Shown here: positions 16,249 through 24,375 of the stretch, one piece after another | Numbering within the stretch: the first letter of the stretch is position 1 | How the letters are laid out: each line of letters starts with the position of its first letter | Origin: CAIUSP01 sp964594365 | Lineage (GTDB): Bacteria > Actinomycetota > Thermoleophilia > Solirubrobacterales > 70-9 | Direction of reading: 5' to 3' | Assembly (NCBI GenBank): GCA_964594365.1 | Contig: CAZQMB010000001.1 | Location: 248,001-312,000 of the forward strand | DNA: 64,000 nt | Program-made: the position numbers and the translations under genes | Notes under the pieces: model-generated | Databases searched by the model: none | What the model saw: the letters and a program-made list of their open reading frames with translations, nothing else | Told to the model about the DNA's origin: nothing

Positions 16249-17256
16249 TCAGGAGCCGAGCACCAGCTGGGCGAGCTCGACGCAGCGGTTCGAATAGCCC
16301 CACTCGTTGTCGTACCACGAGACGGCCTTGACCATGGTTCCGTCGAGGACCATGGTCTGACCGGCGTCGAAGATCGAGGAGTGAGGATCCTTGACGATGT
16401 CGGTGGAGACGATCGGGTCCTCGGTGTAGGCGAGGATGCCCTTCATCGGCCCTTCTGCGGCGGCCTTCACCGCACCGTTGATCTCGTCCGGATCGGTATT
16501 GCCGTTTGCCTCGAACACCAGGTCGACCACCGAACCAGTTGCGACCGGTGCCCGGACTGCGACTCCGTTCAACTTGCCCTCCAACTCCGGCAACACGAGG
16601 CCCACCGCCTTGGCGGCTCCCGTAGTCGTCGGGATCAGGTTGAGGGCCGCAGCCCGCGCCCGACGGAGGTCGGAGTGAGGCATGTCCTGGAGGCGCTGGT
16701 CAGCCGTGTAAGCGTGGATCGTGGTCATCAGTCCGTGCTTGATCCCGACCGCATCGTTCAAGGCCTTGGCGAACGGAGCCAGGCAGTTCGTGGTGCAGGA
16801 GGCGTTGGAGATGATGTGGTGGCTGTCGGGGTCGTAAGCGGTGTCGAAATTCACCCCGAGGGCAACGGTCACGTCTGGATCGGTGGCGGGCGCGGAGATG
16901 ATCACCTTCTTCGCTCCGGCGGCGAGGTGCTTGGCGGCATCGTCGCGCTTGGTGAAGAAGCCGGTCGATTCGATCACGACATCGACTCCGAGATCTCCCC
17001 ACGGGAGATCACCGGGATCGCGCTCGGAGAGGACCTTCATCTGCTTGCCTCCGACTGAGAGCGTCTCCCCCGAGGCCTCGACTTCCTCCGGGAAGCGCCC
17101 CAGTATGGAGTCGTACTTGAGCAGATGGGCCAGCGTGTCGGAGTCCGTCAGATCGTTGACCGCCACGAAGTCGATGTCCGCGCCAGCCTCCGTCGCTGCG
17201 CGAAAGAGATTGCGACCGATGCGTCCGAAACCGTTGATCCCGACCTTCACTGCCAT
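16249..17256 (-). CDS. gap: glyceraldehyde-3-phosphate dehydrogenase, type I
   Basis: 335 residues. NAD-binding GINGFGRIGRN at the N-terminus, catalytic Cys in ISNASCTTNCLAP, and the C-terminal WYDNEWGYSNR signature. First gene of the gap-pgk-tpiA-gpmI-tgt run. A good Shine-Dalgarno site (AGGAGG, about 9 nt before ATG 17256) confirms the start. The 125 nt upstream, after the VOC gene, should hold the operon promoter. Confidence 0.98.
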   Translation of the reverse strand: MAVKVGINGFGRIGRNLFRAATEAGADIDFVAVNDLTDSDTLAHLLKYDSILGRFPEEVEASGETLSVGGKQMKVLSERDPGDLPWGDLGVDVVIESTGFFTKRDDAAKHLAAGAKKVIISAPATDPDVTVALGVNFDTAYDPDSHHIISNASCTTNCLAPFAKALNDAVGIKHGLMTTIHAYTADQRLQDMPHSDLRRARAAALNLIPTTTGAAKAVGLVLPELEGKLNGVAVRAPVATGSVVDLVFEANGNTDPDEINGAVKAAAEGPMKGILAYTEDPIVSTDIVKDPHSSIFDAGQTMVLDGTMVKAVSWYDNEWGYSNRCVELAQLVLGS

Positions 17257-17381
17257 CTTCTCGAACCTCCTGTCGTCCCGAACGAATGTCTCAAGCGCCA
17301 GCGCAGCAGAGGCTCCGGCGACTTCTCACAAGGGAAACTTACGCAAAGAGGCACTGTCGGCGCCCGCCGCCTCACCCCCGG

Positions 17382-17741
17382 TCAGTTGGAAACCGAGACT
17401 TCCACCACGTAGCCGTCTGGATCACGAACCTGGCAGGCGTAGTTGCCAGAGCCCATGCTGGGAGCTGCTCCCGGCTCGGACACCGACTCTCCGCCAGCGG
17501 ATATGGCGGCCTCGTAGGCCGCACGGACGGCAGGGATGCTGTTACCCGGAAACGAGATCAGACCCCAGCCGGGCCGGACGGCGTCGGACTCGACCACGTA
17601 GAAAGCTGCCTTCTGAAGTCCCCAGCAGGCCGAAGCGCTCCCCTCGGAGTACCGACGCCAACCGAGTGGGGCGAGCATGGCGTCGTAGAAATCGGCACTG
17701 CGGTCGAGTTCGAGCACATTGATTTGGACGTAGTTGATCAT
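17382..17741 (-). CDS. VOC-superfamily (glyoxalase/bleomycin-resistance fold) protein
   Basis: 119 residues forming one VOC unit of two beta-alpha-beta-beta-beta modules. The start MINYVQINVLELDRSADFYD is typical, as is the end CQVRDPDGYVVEVSV, whose final Glu is the usual metal ligand. The usual first ligand (His, near residue 5) is replaced by Gln in YVQINV. Small single-domain members are often lyases or binding proteins acting as dimers. Substrate unknown. No coupling to neighbours: 107 nt from the exporter permease and 125 nt from gap. Confidence 0.85.
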   Translation of the reverse strand: MINYVQINVLELDRSADFYDAMLAPLGWRRYSEGSASACWGLQKAAFYVVESDAVRPGWGLISFPGNSIPAVRAAYEAAISAGGESVSEPGAAPSMGSGNYACQVRDPDGYVVEVSVSN

Positions 17742-17848
17742 TCGATTGATCCCAGATCCGCGGCGAGGCGAAAGAGCCAGACCGAGCCCTGTCGGTTCAC
17801 CCTAGCGTCTCGAAAGGTGGAACTCGGAGTAGTAAGTGCTGAGCGTGA

Positions 17849-18616
17849 CTAGCCGCGGGGCTCCCACTTGAAGAAGCGAATCGCGAGCACCAGGGCAACT
17901 AGTCCCCAGGCGAGAACTACCGCGAGGTCCAACCACTCGATCCCCGAGCCCGTCGGTCCGGGGTCCCATGCACCGAGGAACGCCTGGAAGAAGTGTCTGA
18001 TCGGGAAGAGATCGGCGAAGCTCAAGACGCCCGATGGAATCTCCCCCTCGGGGATGAAGATTCCGGAGATGAAGTAGAGCGGCAGGATCACCGCGTTGCT
18101 GATCGCGGGCGCAGACTCCTCAGAGGGAATCAGAGCCGCGAGCGCGAAACCGATACAGCTGAACGAGAACGCTCCGATTGCCAGGGTCACCAGCACCGCC
18201 GGGATGTTCGACCAAGGGACCGCCACCCCCCACACGAGGCGCCCGAGCAGCGTCACCAGGACGACCATCATCACCGAGACCACCAGCGAGTTGCCGACGC
18301 GTCCTGCGATGAATACCCAGGAAGGAAGCGGTGTGCCACGGACACGTTTGAGGATCCCGCCTTCCCTGTCCGAGACGAGGTTGATCGCAAGTGACTGTGT
18401 GGTCGCCGAGATCACGGCGAGGGTCACGATTGCGGGCACGTAATAGGTGGTCGTGTCGATGCCGAGACCCTCGATCGGGTCTCCCCCGAAGATCACGTTG
18501 AAGATCACCAGGAAGACGAGAGGCAGCATGACCGTGAAGAAGACCGACGCCGGGTTGCGCCAGAACTTCTTCTGGTCGTACCTGAACTGGTGGAGGACGA
18601 GTGCCAGACTGCTCAT
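17849..18616 (-). CDS. ABC-2 type exporter permease
   Basis: 255 residues with six predicted membrane segments, of the ABC-2 class used in drug, antibiotic and polymer export. The first span (about 22-45) is followed by an exposed loop, and the family segment SDREGGILKRVRGTPLPSW is present, which is the coupling region before span 2. It overlaps its ATPase gene by 4 nt (ATGA). Transported substrate cannot be inferred. Confidence 0.9.
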   Translation of the reverse strand: MSSLALVLHQFRYDQKKFWRNPASVFFTVMLPLVFLVIFNVIFGGDPIEGLGIDTTTYYVPAIVTLAVISATTQSLAINLVSDREGGILKRVRGTPLPSWVFIAGRVGNSLVVSVMMVVLVTLLGRLVWGVAVPWSNIPAVLVTLAIGAFSFSCIGFALAALIPSEESAPAISNAVILPLYFISGIFIPEGEIPSGVLSFADLFPIRHFFQAFLGAWDPGPTGSGIEWLDLAVVLAWGLVALVLAIRFFKWEPRG

Positions 18617-19623
18617 CGCCGCGACCGCCCCCGACCCGCACGGACCACTTCCTCCTGATGAGACCCTGAGTCCGCAGCACCGTTCACACCCGTCAGCTCG
18701 AGGTATACGTCTTCGAGGCTGGGCCTGACCGCCTCCAGAGACTCGAGTTCGACCCCGCGTTCGACCGCCCAGCCGGTGAGCGACGCGAGGACGGCCGTGG
18801 GGTTCGGCGTCCTCAGATGGACCCTCGTGCCGTCGGCCTGTCCGGGCTCCCTGGGTACACGTGCTGCCAACACGTCGTCGGGCAGATCATCCACCGACGC
18901 TCCTCCGGCACCCTCGCCTCCGGGGAGCGTGAAGTCGATTCTCGTAACCGCTCGCTCGCTCCCTCCGAGTTCATCCGGTGGACCCTCTGCCACTATCTCG
19001 CCCGCGGCGAGGATCGCCACCCGGTCGGCGAGCTCCTGGGCCTCCTCCATGTAGTGGGTGGTGAGGAAGACCGTCTTCCCGAGATCACGAAGGCTCCTGA
19101 CGACATCCCAGGCCTGGCGGCGTGCCAGCGGGTCGAAGCCCGTAGTCGGCTCGTCGAGGAAGAGGAGGTCAGGGTCACCGACCAGGGCGAGCGCAACATC
19201 GAGTCTTCGCCTCTGCCCGCCGGAGAGCTTGCCGGCGCGGGAATCCGCCTTGTCGGTCAGGCCGACCAGGTCGATTGTCTCCTCTACCCCCCGGGGGTCC
19301 TGGTAGTACCCGGCGTACTGGGAGACCGACTCGTTCACCGTCAGTTCGGCGGCCAACTCACACTCTTGGAGCACCACCCCCACCCTTCCGCGCCACTCGT
19401 TGGTCGGATGGGAGGGATCGACCCCCAGGACCTCCACCTCTCCCCCGGTTCGGTTTCGGTATCCCTCGAAGATCTCGACCGTAGTCGTCTTGCCGGCACC
19501 GTTGGGCCCGAGGAAAGCGAAGATCTCGCCACTCTCGACCTCAAGGTCTATCCCCTTGACGGCCTCGAACTCCCCGTAGGACTTGCGCAGGCCTTTGGCC
19601 GAGATGACGGGCGTAGAGCTCAC
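18613..19623 (-). CDS. ABC-2 exporter ATP-binding protein
   Basis: 336 residues. Walker A GPNGAGKT (about 39-46), signature LSGGQRRRLDVALAL, Walker B LLFLDEPTTGFD, and switch His in FLTTHYMEEA. The roughly 100-residue C-terminal extension is the regulatory domain typical of DrrA-like exporters. Translationally coupled to the permease gene. The pair sits between rapZ and gap, the place where many Actinomycetota carry yvcK and whiA. Confidence 0.93.
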   Translation of the reverse strand: MSSTPVISAKGLRKSYGEFEAVKGIDLEVESGEIFAFLGPNGAGKTTTVEIFEGYRNRTGGEVEVLGVDPSHPTNEWRGRVGVVLQECELAAELTVNESVSQYAGYYQDPRGVEETIDLVGLTDKADSRAGKLSGGQRRRLDVALALVGDPDLLFLDEPTTGFDPLARRQAWDVVRSLRDLGKTVFLTTHYMEEAQELADRVAILAAGEIVAEGPPDELGGSERAVTRIDFTLPGGEGAGGASVDDLPDDVLAARVPREPGQADGTRVHLRTPNPTAVLASLTGWAVERGVELESLEAVRPSLEDVYLELTGVNGAADSGSHQEEVVRAGRGRSRR

Positions 19624-19651
19624 CGGGTCCCGATTCTAGGTGTGGCCGCGA

Positions 19652-20629
19652 TCAGGAGGGGATCTCGGTATCGCGATGCACGACCTGCAGCTTCACGCCG
19701 TCGCGATCCCCGAGCTCCTCGGCCAGCCGGTCGGCGACTGCGATCGAGCGGTGACGTCCACCCGTGCAGCCGATCGCGATCGTGAGGTGCTGCTTGCCCT
19801 CGGCGACGTAGGCGGGGATCAGGAAATCGAGCAGGGGCATCAACCTTCCGTAGAACTCACCCGCCTGGGTTCCCTTCTCGACGTAGCGCCGTACCGCCGG
19901 GTCGAGTCCTGTGAGCGGCCGGAGATCCTCCTCGTAGTGGGGGTTGGGCAGGAATCGAACGTCCAGGGTCAGGTCGGCATCACGTGGTGGACCGTTCTTG
20001 AACCCGAAGGTCAGGATGGTGAGGGCGAGACTGAGGTTCTCGTCGACCCTGCCGATCAGCTCGTTGGAGATCCGCCGCCTCAATCCGCCGCCGGTGAGGT
20101 CTGTGGTGTCGATCACCACATCGGCTCGCTCCCTCAAGGGCGAGAGCAGTTCACGCTCCTCCCGGATGCCATCGACGATCCGCCCCTCGCGAGCCAACGG
20201 ATGCCTTCGACGCGTCTCCTTGTAGCGGTGGAGCAAGACCTCCTCGTCCGCCTCGAGGAAGACGACCTTCACGTCCAGGCCATCACCATCGATATCACCG
20301 ATGACCGCCAGCAGGTCCTCGAAGTACTCACCACCACGAACGTCGGTGACCACCGCCGCCTTCTCGACGCCGCTGCCCTGATGCCGGAACAACTCTCCGA
20401 GGGACTCGATCATCCGGGGAGGCAGATTGTCGACACAGAAGTATCCGCCGTCCTCGAAGGCCGCAATCGCCTCGGACTTTCCCGCCCCCGAGTAGCCGGT
20501 GATCACGACCAGCTCGACCCGGTGGTCACCGGAATCCCCGGAACTCACCGGCGGCACCACGGCAACCTCGACCTCCCCTCCCTCGATCAGGCGGTCGGCT
20601 GCTGCGCTGATGTCGGTCTGGTCTTTCAC
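19652..20629 (-). CDS. rapZ: RapZ/YvcJ-family nucleotide-binding RNA adapter
   Basis: 325 residues. N-terminal P-loop GYSGAGKS (45-52) with the RapZ-specific GYFCVDNLPP, then the conserved C-terminal domain with DVRFLPNP and the invariant GCTGGRHRS. An extra N-terminal lead of about 38 residues precedes the core. RapZ binds small RNAs and steers RNase E in E. coli; in Gram-positives it links to cell envelope control. Start is GTG 20629, overlapping the uvrC stop by 4 nt, so it is coupled to uvrC, a widespread arrangement. Confidence 0.95.
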   Translation of the reverse strand: MKDQTDISAAADRLIEGGEVEVAVVPPVSSGDSGDHRVELVVITGYSGAGKSEAIAAFEDGGYFCVDNLPPRMIESLGELFRHQGSGVEKAAVVTDVRGGEYFEDLLAVIGDIDGDGLDVKVVFLEADEEVLLHRYKETRRRHPLAREGRIVDGIREERELLSPLRERADVVIDTTDLTGGGLRRRISNELIGRVDENLSLALTILTFGFKNGPPRDADLTLDVRFLPNPHYEEDLRPLTGLDPAVRRYVEKGTQAGEFYGRLMPLLDFLIPAYVAEGKQHLTIAIGCTGGRHRSIAVADRLAEELGDRDGVKLQVVHRDTEIPS

Positions 20630-22545
20630 TCGGCTCTGTGCAGCTGGCGGTGGATCTCGCGGGCGAGCTTATCCGGCACTCCGGGCACTGCCTCCAACTC
20701 CTTCCGCGAAGCGCTCATCACGCCGTCCGGAGATCCGAAGTGCGCGATCAACGCCTTCTTCCTTGCGGGGCCCACTCCACGCACGCCGTCCAGCGCAGAG
20801 GTGGTCATCGCTTTGTCGCGCTTTTTCCGGTGATAACCGAGAGCGAACCGGTGCGCCTCGTCGCGGACCCTCTGGAGGAGGCGGAGAGCATCGGAACCCG
20901 GCTCCAACATGATCGGTGCCCCTCGTCCAGGCACGAAGACCTCCTCCAGGCGCTTCGCGAGACCGATCACCGTCACGCCCTCATCGGCGACCAACTCACC
21001 CAACTGCGACATCGCCGCTGACAACTGCCCCTTGCCCCCGTCGATCACGATCAGGTCAGGGATCGCCGAGAAGCTCTCGTCGACCTTGCGGTCCTTCGAA
21101 TCCTCGTCGCTGGTGGCGTTTCCCCGGCCGATCCGCCTGCCCACGACCTCACGCATGGCAGCGAAGTCGTCGATCCTTCCCGAATCTGCTCGGTCGGTTC
21201 CATCCTCGCCGTCGAACCTGACCGAGAACTTCCGGTAATCGGCCTTCTTCGGGACGCCGCTCTCGAACACCACCATCGAGGCCACCGTATGAGTCGCTCC
21301 GAGGTTCGAGATGTCGAACCCTTCGATCCGCATCGGGAGACGCTTCATCCCGAGTGCATCCTGGAGTTCCGAGAGAGCCTCTGCTCTCTGGCGGTGTTTT
21401 TGCTGCTGACGGAGCATTTCCTGCCCAAGTGCCAACCGGGCATTCTTCTCTGCCATCTCGCGGAGCTTCCTCAGATCACCCCGCTCGGCAACCCGGACCT
21501 CGACCTGCTGGTCCCTGTCGACCGCGAGAGCCTCGGTCAGGACCTCAGTGCGCCCACGTAACTCCGGGCCCACCACGAGGAGAGAGGGGATCGCCGGAGT
21601 GGCTGCGTAGTACTGGAGCAGGAACTCCTCTGCCACCTCGCCGTCCTCTGAGCCGTCCCCCGAAGTCAGGTAGAAACTCTGGCGCTCGGCGAGGATGCCG
21701 TCGCGAATCTGGAAGACCTGAGCGTTCGCATCGCTCCCGTCGACCGCGACCGCGAGGACGTCCGCGTTCGGCAGGGAGGCCCCGGCAACGCGCTGGCGCT
21801 CCATCAGCACCGAGATCGCATCCAGTCGGTCGCGCATCACCGCGGCGCGCTCGAAGTCCTGAGCATCCGCAGCGTCCTTCATCTCTTCCTCGATCCTCTC
21901 CGCCACCTCCCGGTAGCGGCCAGAGAGGAATTCGACCACCCGATCGATGTTTGCCCGGTACTCCTCCTTGCTGATGTAGTCGACACAGGGACCCCCGCAG
22001 CGCTTGATGTAGTAATCGAGGCAAGGAACTCCCGAGCGACGGCCGGGGTCCGGACCATCACAGGTTCTGTACTGGAACAGTTTGCCCAGCAGATCGAGCG
22101 TGTTCCGCACCTTGCGCGGAGAGGAGAACGGTCCGAAGTAGACCCTCTTCGGCCTCGGCTTCTCGCGTGTGAAGTACACCCTCGGATACTCCTCGTCCAA
22201 GCTCACCCCGATGTAGGGGTAGGACTTGTCGTCGCGCAACATCACGTTGAACCTCGGGCGGTGCTGGCGGATGAAGTTCTGCTCGGTGATCAGGGCCTCG
22301 GCCTCGGTCTCGCAGACGAGGCTCTCGATCGTCGCGATCCGCGGGATCATCTCGCGAGCTTTTCGGCCCTCCTTCTCCGTGAAGTGAGACCCGACCCGCT
22401 TGCGGATCGAGAGAGCCTTGCCCACGTAGAGCAGCCCGCCGTCCGAGTCGCGGAACATGTACACACCCGGAGCGTCGGGCAACTGACGCCGCTGGGTCCT
22501 CAGAGACTCGTCCGTAGAGACATCCGGCCTGTGGGTCTTCTTCAT
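20626..22545 (-). CDS. uvrC: excinuclease ABC subunit C
   Basis: 639 residues from ATG 22545. GIY-YIG nuclease domain at the N-terminus (PGVYMFRD...LLYVGKA) makes the 3' incision, a UVR segment follows, then the RNase H-like domain (GFDISNLGATHTVASMVVFE, VIDGGKGQL) makes the 5' cut, and tandem helix-hairpin-helix motifs end the protein (VRGVGPARKKALI). An in-frame extension upstream to 22635 would overlap the divergent hydratase gene and has no family match, so I reject it. No strong Shine-Dalgarno site is visible before ATG 22545. Confidence 0.96.
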   Translation of the reverse strand: MKKTHRPDVSTDESLRTQRRQLPDAPGVYMFRDSDGGLLYVGKALSIRKRVGSHFTEKEGRKAREMIPRIATIESLVCETEAEALITEQNFIRQHRPRFNVMLRDDKSYPYIGVSLDEEYPRVYFTREKPRPKRVYFGPFSSPRKVRNTLDLLGKLFQYRTCDGPDPGRRSGVPCLDYYIKRCGGPCVDYISKEEYRANIDRVVEFLSGRYREVAERIEEEMKDAADAQDFERAAVMRDRLDAISVLMERQRVAGASLPNADVLAVAVDGSDANAQVFQIRDGILAERQSFYLTSGDGSEDGEVAEEFLLQYYAATPAIPSLLVVGPELRGRTEVLTEALAVDRDQQVEVRVAERGDLRKLREMAEKNARLALGQEMLRQQQKHRQRAEALSELQDALGMKRLPMRIEGFDISNLGATHTVASMVVFESGVPKKADYRKFSVRFDGEDGTDRADSGRIDDFAAMREVVGRRIGRGNATSDEDSKDRKVDESFSAIPDLIVIDGGKGQLSAAMSQLGELVADEGVTVIGLAKRLEEVFVPGRGAPIMLEPGSDALRLLQRVRDEAHRFALGYHRKKRDKAMTTSALDGVRGVGPARKKALIAHFGSPDGVMSASRKELEAVPGVPDKLAREIHRQLHRAE

Positions 22546-22616
22546 TCCACACAGAGTAGGCTCACGAATGATCGAAACCGTGAAAAGACGGTAATTCAGA
22601 GGAAATCGAGGCCGCT

Positions 22617-23444
22617 TTGACCGAAAACCCAGCACCCGAGTTCGAGACGCTCAAGATCTCGTCGCTCTCCGACGACGGGAAGATCGGGCAGTTGATGCTC
22701 GATCGCCCCGACGACGTCAACGCCATGAGCCCTCAGATGATCGGTGAGATGACCCTGGCCGCGAGCTGGCTCGCCGACCGGGCGCCCTTCCGCGCTCTGA
22801 TCGTGACCGGAGCGGGCCGTGCCTTCTCCGCGGGCGGCGACGTGAACTGGTTCAAGAAGGGGGTCGAGGAGCCGGACATCGACCTGCCAGCGGAAGTTCG
22901 TCGCGGTGCGGAGGTGCTCCATCAGGCGATCGTGGACTTCCGTCGGATCCCGTATCCGGTCATCGGGGCGATCAACGGAGCCGCCGCAGGTGCGGGCTTC
23001 TCCCTCGCTCTCTCCTGCGACATCAGGATCGCTGCGGAGAGTGCCTTCTTCGTCATCGCCTACGGGCGGATCGGAGCATCGCCTGACGGAGGTATGACCT
23101 ACTTCCTGCCACGGGTCGTCGGACCAGCCAAAGCGATCGAACTCGCCCTCGAGGATCCGGTCATCAAGCCGGACCAAGCCCTCGAGCTCGGGCTCGTCAC
23201 CGAGGTCGTTCCCGACGATGAACTCGAGTCGGCAGCCCTGGCGAAAGCCGAGAAGCTGGCAAAACTCGCTCCTCACTACACCCGGATGTCGAAGAGCCTG
23301 ATCGCGAGCAGCCTGGACAACTCCATCACTGAGCAACTCCAGCATGAGCGTCACGGCATCGCCGACAGCATGGGGACCGAGGATCTCAAACGCGGCGTGA
23401 AGGCATTCTTCGCCGGAGAGAAGCCGGAGTTCGAAGGCGAGTGA
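22617..23444 (+). CDS. enoyl-CoA hydratase/isomerase family protein
   Basis: 275 residues from TTG 22617, with a GAGGAAA site upstream. Crotonase fold: oxyanion-hole segments GAGRAFSAGGDVNWF and NGAAAGAGFSLALSCDIRIA. In the active-site helix the sequence is GASPDGGMTYFLPR, with Asp at the usual acid position as in PaaG-like isomerases, not two Glu as in mitochondrial hydratases. Probably acts on a fatty or aromatic acyl-CoA; exact reaction unknown. A MaoC-type dehydratase lies 450 nt downstream, separated by a cytochrome gene. Confidence 0.9.
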   Translation: MTENPAPEFETLKISSLSDDGKIGQLMLDRPDDVNAMSPQMIGEMTLAASWLADRAPFRALIVTGAGRAFSAGGDVNWFKKGVEEPDIDLPAEVRRGAEVLHQAIVDFRRIPYPVIGAINGAAAGAGFSLALSCDIRIAAESAFFVIAYGRIGASPDGGMTYFLPRVVGPAKAIELALEDPVIKPDQALELGLVTEVVPDDELESAALAKAEKLAKLAPHYTRMSKSLIASSLDNSITEQLQHERHGIADSMGTEDLKRGVKAFFAGEKPEFEGE

Positions 23445-23514
23445 GTTGCGTGAGGGTCCCAGCCGCGCGCTAAGGTTGTCGGCAATCGATGCTTCAGGGA
23501 AGGAGCACCACCAG

Positions 23515-23892
23515 ATGCGCAAGCCAGCAGCAGTAGTACTGACCAGCACCGCAGCGCTTATAGCGGCATTCGGACTCGTAGCGTGCGGCGGCGGCGATTC
23601 AGGATCTTCGGGAGGCTCGTCTGCCGCACCGACGACCGAGCAGAGTGGTGCAGCCCCGGCCGATGAGGGACAGACCATCTTCGTCCAGAACTGCGGTACC
23701 TGCCACACGCTCTCCGCAGCGGGAACCGACGGCAACGTCGGGCCCAACCTCGACTCCGCTGGAGTCGACTACGAGGAAGTCAAGTCCCAGGTGATCAACG
23801 GTGGAGGCGGGATGCCGGTATTCGAAGGCGTCCTCACCGACGCCCAAATCGACGCGGTATCCAAGTACGTCGCCGAGAACGCGGGCAAGTAG
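23515..23892 (+). CDS. class I cytochrome c lipoprotein
   Basis: 125 residues from ATG 23515, preceded by an AAGGAG site. A signal peptide ends in lipobox LVAC (Cys24), then a Gly/Ser linker, then a small cytochrome c domain with the heme motif CGTCH (Cys60, Cys63, His64) and the axial Met in GGGGMPVFEG (Met100). Membrane-tethered electron carrier outside the cell membrane, resembling c551/CccB-type proteins. It is a substrate class for the Ccm proteins encoded at the left end of the window. Confidence 0.92.
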   Translation: MRKPAAVVLTSTAALIAAFGLVACGGGDSGSSGGSSAAPTTEQSGAAPADEGQTIFVQNCGTCHTLSAAGTDGNVGPNLDSAGVDYEEVKSQVINGGGGMPVFEGVLTDAQIDAVSKYVAENAGK

Positions 23893-23896
23893 TCGG

Positions 23897-24364
23897 ATGG
23901 CTGGAGTCAAGGCAACCGGTCTGGAGGAGTTGAAGGCGCTGCAGGGCCAGCAGGTCGGGCCCAGCGACTGGCGGACCATCACCCAGGAGGACATCGACGA
24001 GTTCGCCAAGCTCTCCGGCGACGATCAGTGGATCCACGTCGACGTGGAGAGGGCGAAGACCGAGAGTCCCTTCGGAACCACGATCGCGCACGGAAACCTC
24101 ACCCTCTCGGCGATCGACGGCCTGAGGATGGAGTTGATGGAACTCGACGGCTTCAAGCTCGCCGTCAACTACGGATGGAACAAGGTTCGCTTCCCTGCTC
24201 CGGTGCCGGCCGGATCCAAGATCCGGGCCACCGCTGAGTTGGTCGAGGTCGAAGACGTCGGCGGCGGGTGGGTTCAGATCGTGGTCAGGTTCACGGTCGA
24301 GGTCGAGGGCTCGGAGAAGCCCTGTTGCGTGGCCGACTCGGTCGGTCGGCTGCTGCCCGACTGA
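23897..24364 (+). CDS. MaoC-family hydratase (R-specific enoyl-CoA hydratase type)
   Basis: 155 residues from ATG 23897, 4 nt after the cytochrome stop. Hot-dog fold. The catalytic Asp/His motif appears as DQWIHVDVERAKTESPFG followed by IAHGNLTLS, the hallmark of MaoC/PhaJ-type hydratases. The family usually hydrates trans-2-enoyl-CoA. Co-directional with the crotonase-family gene, suggesting a shared acyl-CoA pathway (inference). Convergent with the TadG-VanY-SLT gene. Confidence 0.9.
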   Translation: MAGVKATGLEELKALQGQQVGPSDWRTITQEDIDEFAKLSGDDQWIHVDVERAKTESPFGTTIAHGNLTLSAIDGLRMELMELDGFKLAVNYGWNKVRFPAPVPAGSKIRATAELVEVEDVGGGWVQIVVRFTVEVEGSEKPCCVADSVGRLLPD

Positions 24365-24375
24365 ACTGCCTCGAG

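Noticed and set aside
14775..16331. 518-codon open frame on the plus strand across tpiA and pgk
   Set aside because: Entirely antisense to two unmistakable glycolytic genes; its translation is Arg/Pro/Ser-rich, as expected for a high-GC shadow frame.
22546..22635. 30-residue N-terminal extension of UvrC
   Set aside because: Overlaps the divergent hydratase start and has no counterpart in UvrC proteins.
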